Below, in pieces: positions 1-5,436 of a stretch of 5,436 nucleotides of DNA (its first letter is position 1; every line of letters begins with the position of its first letter). The stretch covers positions 1 to 5,436 of the forward strand of contig BNTO01000073.1 in the NCBI GenBank assembly GCA_025996655.1, written 5' to 3'. This DNA is from Alphaproteobacteria bacterium (GTDB taxonomy: Bacteria; Pseudomonadota; Alphaproteobacteria; BNTO01). Below the pieces are notes generated by a model. That model made no database searches. It saw nothing but the letters and a program-made list of their open reading frames with translations, and was not told the DNA's origin. Position numbers and translations under genes: made by a program.

Positions 1-802
1 AGTCGGGCAACGTAAGTTCTTGCAAAGGCTTGTTAAAATAAATTTTCGCAGCCATGACAACGCCATAACTTCCGGCCCCCAAATAAATTTGATTCAAATA
101 AAGTTCCAAAATCTTGTCTTTGCTGAGGGCACTTTCTAAACGAAGCGCCAAAATCGCCTCTTTTATTTTTCGGCTGAAACTGTGCTCGTTCCCCACAAGA
201 AAAATTTTAGCGACCTGCTGCGTAATGGTTGAGCCACCAATGGGCGCGGTTTTCCAACGTTTTTTTGTTGTATTTAAAATCGCTGCTTTGATAATGCCAA
301 GGATATCGATGCCACAATGTGAATAATAATTTTTGTCTTCCGCCGAAATAACCGCCCGAACCAAAAGGGGCGGGATGTCGGATAGGTGCGCGTAAATGCG
401 TCGTTCTTCGGCGAGTTCTTGAATTTGATTCCCAAACCGGTCATAAATACGTGAAATGGTAGGGGGCTTGTAGCTGGCAAGGAATTGATAGTCGGGAAGG
501 CCGCGCCCATATTTCCAAAGAATGCCTAAAGCGGCGCTCAAAGCGAACGTTCCTAGGAGCACTATAAGGGTGAGAGTTTTTTTAGCGTATTGGGGAAAAC
601 GGGCCCGGGCAGCGGCTTTCTCTTTGTTCTTTCTCAAGCGATGCGCTTTTTGTTTAGGGAAAAAAATGGGGAAGCCTTTTCCTTGAGGCGGAAGAGGGGG
701 AACTCCATCCTTTTCTTTCTTCTTGGACGCAGCGGGAGGCGCTTCCCAATCTTCCCAGTTCTGGAACCGAAATGTTGGCCTTTTTTTAAAAAAAGGAAGC
801 AC
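1..802 (-). CDS. mrcA: Penicillin-binding protein 1A, bifunctional class A PBP (N-terminal part; 3' end outside window)
   Basis: This is a peptidoglycan synthase anchored in the inner membrane with its catalytic domains in the periplasm. The visible 267 codons cover the tail, membrane anchor and most of the GT51 glycosyltransferase domain, which polymerises lipid II; the transpeptidase domain lies beyond base 1. Counting from GTG at 802, residues 1-75 are a Lys/Pro-rich cytoplasmic tail and about 76-96 form one transmembrane helix. The GT51 motifs follow in order: EDKNYYSHCG at 155-164 (catalytic Glu155; the usual Phe is Tyr), GGSTITQQVAK at 189-199, RKIKE at 211-215, KDKILELYLNQIYLG at 228-242 and VVMAAKIYF at 248-256. 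The family is certain; the start is not. The frame is closed by TAG at 824-826, and GTG 802 is the only conventional start well before the helix with a plausible tail, but it has no clear Shine-Dalgarno and lies beside a T7A7 run. Its N-terminus resembles that of the upstream SPOR protein. Confidence 0.9.
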   Translation of the reverse strand, partial: MLPFFKKRPTFRFQNWEDWEAPPAASKKKEKDGVPPLPPQGKGFPIFFPKQKAHRLRKNKEKAAARARFPQYAKKTLTLIVLLGTFALSAALGILWKYGRGLPDYQFLASYKPPTISRIYDRFGNQIQELAEERRIYAHLSDIPPLLVRAVISAEDKNYYSHCGIDILGIIKAAILNTTKKRWKTAPIGGSTITQQVAKIFLVGNEHSFSRKIKEAILALRLESALSKDKILELYLNQIYLGAGSYGVVMAAKIYFNKPLQELTLPD

Positions 803-825
803 ACATGGGACTTTTTGGACACCCT

Positions 826-871
826 AAAAAAGCTTCGCGCGCCCCGAAATAAAAATCAAGGGCGCAGGCTT
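826..871 (-). terminator. Possible weak intrinsic terminator or attenuator between the SPOR gene and the PBP gene
   Basis: Read on the minus strand, AAGC (871-868) can pair with GCTT (833-830), and GCGCCC (865-860) with GGGCGC (844-839). The loop is 15 bases, there is a small asymmetric internal loop, and a T run follows at once (829-826). It sits in the gap of about 95 bases after the SPOR stop codon. The long loop and internal loop make it a poor terminator by the usual standard, so partial attenuation or coincidence are both possible. If it works, the PBP gene would be expressed partly independently of argS and the SPOR gene. Confidence 0.25.
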
Positions 872-896
872 TCCGAGCTTGTGCGGCTTTAAAACG

Positions 897-2408
897 CTAA
901 TGGGTAATTTTGCACGAAATGCCGAGAGACTGGGCCACATCCAAAGCTTTGGTTTCTGAGGCAAAAGGCCCTATGACAAGGCGGTAAACGGTTCGGCCTG
1001 TGGATATGCGAAAGGGGCGAATCATGAAATGATAACGCGAAAGACTTTTATATTTTGAAAGAAAGTGCGCCATTTCTGAGCGCGCCAGTTGCGGGGTGGA
1101 CAACGTACCGAGCTGAATAAACACAGGTTTTTCCTTAGTCTTCTCTTTGTTTTTCTCCTTATCTTTAGCGGGTTTGACGTCCGTTTTTGCTTCTGTTTTG
1201 GTTTCTGCCTTTGAAAAAGGGGGGGGCGTTTCTTTTTTATGGTGTTGGGGCGTGGAGTGCCTTACATGGGTCTCGGCTTCCCAAAGCTCATCGGCTTCGC
1301 GTTTCTCAACTTTTGGAGGCGGAGGCGCTTTTCCTTTCGGCTTTAAGATGGCAAGTTCTTCCACCGTGACCGCTTTCTCTTTTTCTAAAGAATTTTCTTC
1401 CCCGTTTTCATGAGGAACGTGCAGATAATCGTCGCTTTCCTCTTCATTTTCGGAAGATTCTTGAAGTTTGGGGGCGAAGGGCGTTTTTGGAATGAGGCGC
1501 TCCCCATTTTGTTCCTCGTCTTCATCGTCCAGCTTTCCGTAGATCAATTCCTCTTGATAAGGAACCAGGGGCGTTTTGGGTTCTTCGGGGCGCGTTTTTA
1601 TGTTTTTAGGTGCCAAAATGATGGGAATCTCTTTGCTAGAATCTTGCTTGTTTCGCTCATTCACCCACCAAAGCAAGAGGGCACAAAACAGAAGGGCGGT
1701 CCCTGAAAGGATGACCTTTAAAAAAGAAGGATCGAAAGAGAAGGTTCTTCTTTCGGCCCTAGGCGAAGGCGGAGGGGAAGGCGCCGCGCCATAAGCTTGG
1801 TTTTGGGAATAGGGCGGCAAAGATTCTTCGGCATAATTCCCAGACGGAGGCGCTGGAGGCGCATCGTAAAGGGGCCGAGTCGGACGAGCGCCCAGCGCCC
1901 TTTCAAAAAGTTTTTGTTGGGGATTGATCGTTCCTTCTTGCGTAAAATGCGGCTGCGCAGACGTTTGTTGAGGCTGTGCCTGGGCTTGTTGAGGCGGCAC
2001 AGGCATTTGCTGCGGAAAAGCGGCGGCCGCTAAATTCTTCCGAAAGGGGGGCGACGCTTGAAACGAAGGCGCGCCCATCGCGCTTGCTACAGGCATCTGC
2101 GCTTGAGGCGCCTGCACCGAAGCCGCTTGGGAGGGAAACCTTTGCTCTCTCGAAAACAAATCTTTGCTTTTATAAGTTTCTTTTTGTTTTTGAAAAGAAT
2201 TTTCTAAATGAGGGAAGGAAACTTCTTTAAAGTCCGGCTGCCACGACGGGGCTACCTCTGCATAGTCCGGCGACACTTCCGGCGCATTTTTTTGCGATTT
2301 CTTAAAAAAGTGAAGAGACGACGCTTCCCAAGGGTCCTTCTCATCCCAGGTGTCGAAAAAAGCATGCTTGGGCGCTCTTTGTTTTCTTTTTTTTAGGAAA
2401 TCAAACAT
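897..2408 (-). CDS. Single-pass membrane protein with C-terminal SPOR domain
   Basis: This is a predicted bitopic inner-membrane protein of 503 residues. Residues 1-230 form a long cytoplasmic region, low in complexity and rich in Gln, Pro and Ala (about 95-215). One transmembrane helix follows at about 231-249 (VILSGTALLFCALLLWWV). The rest is a periplasmic stalk: acidic at about 292-345, then Lys/Glu-rich at about 399-427. The last 75 or so residues (426-503) match a SPOR domain, beginning FIQLGTLSTPQLARSEM and ending near VYRLVIGPFASETKALDVAQSL. SPOR domains bind glycan strands stripped of stem peptides, typically at division sites, so a role in septation or wall remodelling is inferred. 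It lies about 20 bases after the argS stop, as expected for an operon and as seen in other alphaproteobacteria. ATG 2408 is chosen because its N-terminus (MFDFLKKR) aligns with that of the PBP; GTG 2414 is equally open and adds two residues. Neither has a clear Shine-Dalgarno. Confidence 0.88.
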   Translation of the reverse strand: MFDFLKKRKQRAPKHAFFDTWDEKDPWEASSLHFFKKSQKNAPEVSPDYAEVAPSWQPDFKEVSFPHLENSFQKQKETYKSKDLFSREQRFPSQAASVQAPQAQMPVASAMGAPSFQASPPFRKNLAAAAFPQQMPVPPQQAQAQPQQTSAQPHFTQEGTINPQQKLFERALGARPTRPLYDAPPAPPSGNYAEESLPPYSQNQAYGAAPSPPPSPRAERRTFSFDPSFLKVILSGTALLFCALLLWWVNERNKQDSSKEIPIILAPKNIKTRPEEPKTPLVPYQEELIYGKLDDEDEEQNGERLIPKTPFAPKLQESSENEEESDDYLHVPHENGEENSLEKEKAVTVEELAILKPKGKAPPPPKVEKREADELWEAETHVRHSTPQHHKKETPPPFSKAETKTEAKTDVKPAKDKEKNKEKTKEKPVFIQLGTLSTPQLARSEMAHFLSKYKSLSRYHFMIRPFRISTGRTVYRLVIGPFASETKALDVAQSLGISCKITH

Positions 2409-2428
2409 ATCCACGAAAAAGAGTCATG

Positions 2429-4219
2429 CTAACGCATTTCCTCCACTGGCCGAATTCCTATTAATTTTAGTCCATCGCGAAGGATGGCTGCAACTCCACT
2501 GAGCAGAAAAAGCTTCTCTTGCGTCGCCTCTTTGTTGTGTGCGTCGATAAAACGCAGCGCCAAGTCGCTTTTCCCTTGATTCCAAAGGCTATGAAATTCG
2601 CCGGCGACTTGGCACAAAAAGCTTGGAATGCGGTGGGGTTCCTGATGAAGCGCGGCTTGCTCTACAACTTTAGGCCACAGAGAAAGGCAACGAAGAACAG
2701 ATATTTCGGCTGCGGACAAATTTTGCGCGTTAGTCGTTCCCGTCTTTCCTAAAGCGCGTACGCGTTCTTCGGTTAAGTCGGGGAAAACCGTTGCGGCATA
2801 ACGAAAAACCGAACAAATCCGCGCATGCGCGTACTGCACATAAAAAACAGGATTTTCCTGCGACAATTCCAAAACTTTTTCAAAATCAAAGTCCAAAACC
2901 GTTCCGTGATGCCGCGTCAACATCATAAAACGCGTAGCATCCTTTCCCACGCGCGCCACAACATCCTGAGACGTAATAAAATTCCCTGCGCGCTTCGACA
3001 TTTTCACGGGCTGGCCATTTTCAAAAAAATTCACAATTTGAAACAAATTAACGTTCAGCTCAGCGCGCCCTTGCGTGACGGCTTGGACGGCGGCTTTAAG
3101 GCGCGTGACGTACCCGCAATGATCTGCGCCCAAAACATTGATCAGCCGCGTAAAGCCGCGCTGATATTTGTCCAAGTGATACGCAATATCGCCCGCGAAA
3201 TACGTCCAAGAGCCGTCCGACTTTTTGAGGGGGCGATCAATCTCATCGCCATATTTTGTGGCACGGAAAAGCGTTTGCGGCCGTGCCTCCCAATCATCAA
3301 TCGCTTTCCCTTTCGGGGGCGTTAAAACGCCGGTGTAGATGTCCCCATTTTTTTCAAGGATAGCCAGCGCTTCGGCAAGCTTTCCTTTTTCGATCTGCGC
3401 CTTTTCGGACGAATAACAATCCATCACAACGCCTAGTTCGGCAAGATCGTGCCGAATGAGGTCCATCATGGCCTGAACCGAAAACTCTTTAAAATAAGGA
3501 AGCCATGCGCTTTCGGGGGCCTGAAGCCAGCGCTCGCCGTCTTTTTGGACGAGAGCCTCTCCGACGGGGATCAAATAGTCTCCCGGATAAATATCCCCCT
3601 GGAAGGCGCCCGGCGGCAGCGTGTGGCCTAGGGCTTCTTTGTAGCGCAAATAAACCGACCGCGCCAAACACTCGACCTGATTGCCGGAATCATTAATGTA
3701 ATATTCCCTATAGACGCTATACCCCACCTTTTCAAACAACGCCGCCAGGGCGTCCCCAAAAATGGCGTTGCGAACGTGGCCCGTATGCATGGGGCCCGTA
3801 GGGTTAGCGGAAACAAATTCGATGTTTATTTTTTGGCCGTTGGGCGAGCTTTTCGCATAATTTTCCCCTAAAGCGACAATATTTTGGAGCTCATTCAGCC
3901 AGAAGTGCGGTTTGAGGGTCATATTAATAAAACCCGCCCTGGCCACGTCAACCTGCGCGATTTCGGGCCACGTGCCTATAACAGCAACTAGTCTTTTCGC
4001 CAAAGAGGGGGGGGAGCAACGAAAGTTTTTGGCGAAAAGAAGCGCGGCGTTTGTCGTCACATCGCCATGGGCCGCCTCGCGTGCAATATCGACTTGGACT
4101 TTAGAAAGATCGAGCTCCGCGAGGGAAGGCGCTGAGCCCTCCGCATCCTCGCGGTTCTCCAAAAAGAAATCTTGAATAAGGCGACGGACTTTTTCTTGTA
4201 GCGTTTTTAGGATGGGCAT
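2429..4219 (-). CDS. argS: Arginyl-tRNA synthetase
   Basis: This cytoplasmic class Ia aminoacyl-tRNA synthetase joins arginine to tRNA-Arg using ATP. The 596-residue product has the usual bacterial length. From ATG 4219, residues 1-100 are the N-terminal tRNA-recognition domain, ending near RAGFINMTL (94-102). The Rossmann-fold catalytic domain carries the HIGH-type signature as HTGH at 145-148, within the typical SANPTGPMHTGHVRNAI, and the KMSKS-type loop as KMSKRAGNF at 406-414. The helical anticodon-binding (DALR) domain runs from about 460 (YVQYAHARICS) to the C-terminus, which ends in the family-like GIRPVEEMR. All key motifs are intact. The frame is open upstream to a TTG at 4327, but those 36 codons lack family character and a weak promoter lies within them, so ATG 4219 is preferred. 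No Shine-Dalgarno is evident before it. The gene is probably first in an operon with the SPOR gene and is divergent from the interrupted gene at 4529. Confidence 0.97.
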   Translation of the reverse strand: MPILKTLQEKVRRLIQDFFLENREDAEGSAPSLAELDLSKVQVDIAREAAHGDVTTNAALLFAKNFRCSPPSLAKRLVAVIGTWPEIAQVDVARAGFINMTLKPHFWLNELQNIVALGENYAKSSPNGQKINIEFVSANPTGPMHTGHVRNAIFGDALAALFEKVGYSVYREYYINDSGNQVECLARSVYLRYKEALGHTLPPGAFQGDIYPGDYLIPVGEALVQKDGERWLQAPESAWLPYFKEFSVQAMMDLIRHDLAELGVVMDCYSSEKAQIEKGKLAEALAILEKNGDIYTGVLTPPKGKAIDDWEARPQTLFRATKYGDEIDRPLKKSDGSWTYFAGDIAYHLDKYQRGFTRLINVLGADHCGYVTRLKAAVQAVTQGRAELNVNLFQIVNFFENGQPVKMSKRAGNFITSQDVVARVGKDATRFMMLTRHHGTVLDFDFEKVLELSQENPVFYVQYAHARICSVFRYAATVFPDLTEERVRALGKTGTTNAQNLSAAEISVLRCLSLWPKVVEQAALHQEPHRIPSFLCQVAGEFHSLWNQGKSDLALRFIDAHNKEATQEKLFLLSGVAAILRDGLKLIGIRPVEEMR

Positions 4220-4249
4220 AAAAAGCGAAAAATTTCGAATTTCATCTTT

Positions 4250-4278
4250 ACAGTAGAAAAAGCTTGAGGAAAATTCAA
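4250..4278 (-). promoter_or_regulatory. Candidate sigma70-type promoter for argS
   Basis: On the minus strand, TTGAAT (4278-4273) and TACTGT (4255-4250) are separated by exactly 17 bases. The -35 box matches consensus at four positions; the -10 box keeps only the invariant TA and final T. Transcription would start near 4243, giving a leader of about 24 bases before ATG 4219. An alternative lies farther upstream, where the direct repeats provide a minus-strand TATAAA (4344-4339) with TTCAAA 16 bases upstream (4366-4361). Confidence 0.35.
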
Positions 4279-4327
4279 CGGATTTCCTTTTCTCGCGGCC
4301 ACATGACGTAGCGTTTTTTGTCCACAA

Positions 4328-4375
4328 ATTTTGAAAAGTTTATATCTTTAAAAAACTCATTTTGAAAAGTTTATA
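4328..4375. repeat. 17-bp exact direct repeat pair with 31-bp period
   Basis: The 17-mer ATTTTGAAAAGTTTATA occurs at 4328-4344 and again at 4359-4375, separated by 14 bases. The start-to-start distance of 31 bp is close to three helical turns, so proteins bound at both copies would face the same side of the DNA. The second copy runs into the plus-strand TATAAT at 4372-4377. Read on the minus strand, the pair can supply both hexamers of an alternative argS promoter. Tandem operator sites between divergent genes is a reasonable inference; a chance duplication in AT-rich DNA is the alternative. Confidence 0.6.
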
Positions 4376-4377
4376 AT
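4348..4377 (+). promoter_or_regulatory. Candidate promoter for the interrupted secreted-protein gene
   Basis: A perfect TATAAT -10 box lies at 4372-4377. The best -35 at normal distance is TTAAAA at 4348-4353 (18-base spacer), which is weak, so the promoter may depend on an activator. Transcription would begin near 4384, just before the first leader hairpin, giving a leader of about 145 bases. Confidence 0.45.
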
Positions 4378-4383
4378 TTTGTT

Positions 4384-4528
4384 TCTTCAAGGAATACTAG
4401 CTTCCTTGGTCGTGCTAGGAAAAAAGATGGGCGAACCAAAAGCTTGCAAAGATCTTTCTTTGCTGATAAACGTTAGATCGTTTGGTTTGCACCATTTTGG
4501 CGTTGTTGTTTTTTAAAGGAGTTTTGTT
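4384..4528 (+). promoter_or_regulatory. Structured 5' leader with competing inverted repeats
   Basis: This stretch before the start codon holds no gene but several inverted repeats. CAAGGAA (4388-4394) pairs perfectly with TTCCTTG (4402-4408) around a 7-base loop. CTAGC (4397-4401) could instead pair with GCTAG (4414-4418), which is incompatible with the first hairpin. GCGAACCAAA (4431-4440) pairs at nine of ten positions with TTTGGTTTGC (4481-4490) and encloses two small hairpins, GCAAAG/CTTTGC (4446-4451, 4458-4463) and AACG/CGTT (4469-4472, 4479-4482, the last overlapping the outer arm by two bases). TTCCTT (4402-4407) could also pair with the Shine-Dalgarno AAGGAG (4516-4521). No known riboswitch class is recognised. 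Function is inferred from geometry only. Confidence 0.35.
4515..4521 (+). promoter_or_regulatory. Strong Shine-Dalgarno deciding the start at 4529
   Basis: AAAGGAG ends seven bases before ATG 4529, which is ideal spacing. It is by far the best ribosome binding site in the window. It shows that translation was selected to begin at 4529 with the signal peptide, not at the later in-frame ATG 4670. Confidence 0.75.
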
Positions 4529-5194
4529 ATGTTTATGAAAAAATATGTTTATTGTCTTCCCTTGGGCCTTGCCCTTTTGTCTAATGCTTGGTCATCAAGT
4601 AGCAGAGAAGGGACAACAGGCGGGAAAGCGCTTTAAGTTTACGGTGATGTTGCAACGGGCCTTTTTGCAATGCTTTTCAAAGGAAATTATTGGGAGCTGC
4701 TGTACGATTTATCTAGTTCGGGCACGGGACAGAAAAATTTGGAACCGTTCTTGTCTGGGGCGTTTGATAGAATCCAGAAACACCTGGAGGAAAAGGCTGG
4801 CATAAAAAAAGGTGAATTCGTACACGCACTACTGGGTTTACCATTGCCGCCGTTTGCGACACCCTCCATTGAAGAGGTTTTAGTCGAACCCTATTGCGCT
4901 AACAAAAATGTTACTGCCGCCGCGTTGAAGGCGGGAGGCAAAAAATTCTTCAAGGACGAATACGAAAAACGGAAAGACGACACGGCCGAAAGAGCGGGAA
5001 TCGCGGTGAGAAGGAACGGCGGGTACCTGAATTTAAAAAACGGATCTGGACAAACGGGACGCAGCGCGGATAGGGATTCTGTAGCCGATTTTTGGTCTAC
5101 ATACCAGTCCTTTGTGGATAATATCACCGAGAACTGTCGAGAAGTTTTGATTTATCCGGACGGTTCATTGTTCCTGTTATCAACTAAAAGTTAG
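4529..5194 (+). pseudogene. Small exported protein of unknown family, interrupted by an in-frame TAA at codon 36
   Basis: From ATG 4529 the frame reads MFMKKYVYCLPLGLALLSNA, a typical Sec signal peptide (basic start, hydrophobic core, possible cleavage after SNA at residue 20). TAA follows at 4634-4636. The same frame then stays open for 185 codons to TAG at 5192-5194, and the sequence just after the stop (VYGDVATGLFAMLFKGNYWE) already looks like coding sequence. A single base change, with no frameshift, therefore splits a 221-codon gene. The predicted mature part is hydrophilic, with a helical, charged centre (about 75-100), a Lys/Glu/Asp-rich patch near 137-155, and Cys at 123 and 203 that could form a disulfide in the periplasm or outside the cell. 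No family is recognised. An export role, perhaps host interaction, is inference. Restart at ATG 4670 would give a 174-residue product without a signal peptide and has no good ribosome binding site. Readthrough or a base-calling error are alternatives. Confidence 0.65.
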
Positions 5195-5236
5195 AGACAG
5201 TTATTCGCTTAGTTGGTACCCTGTACACTGAGGAAC

Positions 5237-5274
5237 GCGAGCTTTTTGGAATTTTTCCCCAAAAATATGCTCGC
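5237..5274. repeat. Long imperfect hairpin downstream of the interrupted gene
   Basis: GCGAGCTTTTTGG (5237-5249) pairs completely with CCAAAAA (5259-5265) and GCTCGC (5269-5274), giving 13 base pairs with a three-base bulge (TAT, 5266-5268) and a 9-base loop. It begins about 40 bases after the stop codon at 5194. No T run follows on either strand, so it is not a standard intrinsic terminator. It could protect a 3' end, act as a weak terminator for both converging genes, or lie within the end of the neighbouring mobile element. Confidence 0.55.
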
Positions 5275-5305
5275 CAAAACGCAGAACTTTATTCTAATTG
5301 TATCC

Positions 5306-5436
5306 CTACCTGTCTAGTCCCAAATTCTTGTTGTATAATTCTTGAGCAAACTCCGTCGACTCTTTCCCCCTCTTTTTAGCAACAAATTCTACGGGCCTAA
5401 ACCCTTTTATCGCCTTCAATCTTTTCCCCAAGTTAT
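5306..5436 (-). CDS. Probable IS481-type transposase, C-terminal 42 codons (5' part outside window)
   Basis: The minus strand is open from the window edge to TAG at 5306-5308. The 42 residues include GKRLKAIKGFRPVEFV, which resembles the end of the DDE integrase core in IS481-type transposases (pattern KRLK-x-LKG-x-TP-x-EF), and finish in NKNLGLDR, comparable to the usual final L-x-H-x-x-x-GLN motif of that family. The catalytic residues would lie outside the window, so integrity cannot be judged. This is recognition by pattern over a short piece; another IS3-like or integrase-core protein is possible. It converges on the interrupted gene at 4529, with 111 bases between their stop codons. Confidence 0.5.
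   Translation of the reverse strand, partial: NLGKRLKAIKGFRPVEFVAKKRGKESTEFAQELYNKNLGLDR

Noticed and set aside
590..892. 100-codon open frame on the plus strand opposite the PBP1A tail
   Set aside because: It is the complement of the Lys/Pro-rich PBP tail and part of the intergenic gap, with no recognisable protein features.
2825..3325. 166-codon open frame on the plus strand inside argS
   Set aside because: It lies wholly antisense to well-supported argS coding sequence, has no ribosome binding site that I can see, and its composition is what the complement of argS codons gives.
4220..4327. argS beginning at TTG 4327 with a 36-residue N-terminal extension
   Set aside because: The extra residues are not typical of the family, TTG lacks a ribosome binding site, a plausible promoter lies inside the extension, and ATG 4219 gives the usual length.
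4388..4430. Intrinsic terminator at the CAAGGAA/TTCCTTG hairpin
   Set aside because: There is no T run after the hairpin on the plus strand, and on the minus strand no gene ends there.
4431..4490. tRNA gene suggested by an outer stem enclosing small hairpins
   Set aside because: It is too short, has no recognisable anticodon or T arm, and no TTCGA-like conserved loop sequence.
4529..4636. Regulatory leader peptide of 35 codons rather than a broken gene
   Set aside because: The peptide is a standard signal sequence with no run of one amino acid's codons, and the same frame continues as coding sequence directly after the stop.
4670..5194. Independent 174-codon gene starting at ATG 4670
   Set aside because: The frame is the same as the signal-peptide frame from 4529, the intervening codons already look coding, and no adequate Shine-Dalgarno precedes 4670.

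Overview
The window looks like a chromosomal segment from an alphaproteobacterium, possibly one of the host-associated or intracellular lineages such as Holosporales. The main reason is an arginyl-tRNA synthetase gene followed directly by a single-pass membrane protein with a C-terminal SPOR domain, a pairing I know from alphaproteobacteria. The AT-rich intergenic region and a probable transposase remnant fit a genome with some decay. The lineage below class level is a guess.

Positions 1-4219 hold three genes, all on the minus strand. Transcription runs from argS (4219 to 2429), across a gap of about 20 bases, into a SPOR-domain gene (2408 to 897), then across about 95 bases into a class A penicillin-binding protein (PBP1A type, start near 802). 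The last gene is cut by the window edge after its glycosyltransferase motifs. argS is housekeeping. The other two are cell-envelope genes: PBP1A polymerises peptidoglycan, and SPOR proteins bind denuded septal glycan. Both envelope proteins begin with a similar short cytoplasmic tail (M-x-x-F-[FL]-K-K-R, then two nearby acidic-flanked Trp), which also helps choose their starts.

Positions 4220-4528 are intergenic between divergent genes. A weak argS promoter lies close to its ATG. Further out is a 17-bp exact direct repeat with a 31-bp period; its second copy overlaps a perfect plus-strand TATAAT. After that comes a leader of about 145 bases with several competing inverted repeats and a strong Shine-Dalgarno sequence.

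Positions 4529-5194 hold a plus-strand gene for a small exported protein of unknown family, 221 codons long. It has a good ribosome binding site and a signal peptide, but an in-frame TAA at codon 36. The reading frame continues cleanly after that stop, so it is best read as a pseudogene caused by one nonsense change, or less likely a recoded gene. Positions 5195-5436 hold a large imperfect hairpin and, on the minus strand, the last 42 codons of a protein resembling the C-terminus of IS481-type transposases. The right end of the window therefore appears to be an accessory, mobile-element-affected region next to a conserved core region.

No complete novel multi-gene system is visible. The most interesting items are the interrupted secreted gene with its structured leader and paired repeats, and the shared N-terminal tail of the two envelope proteins.
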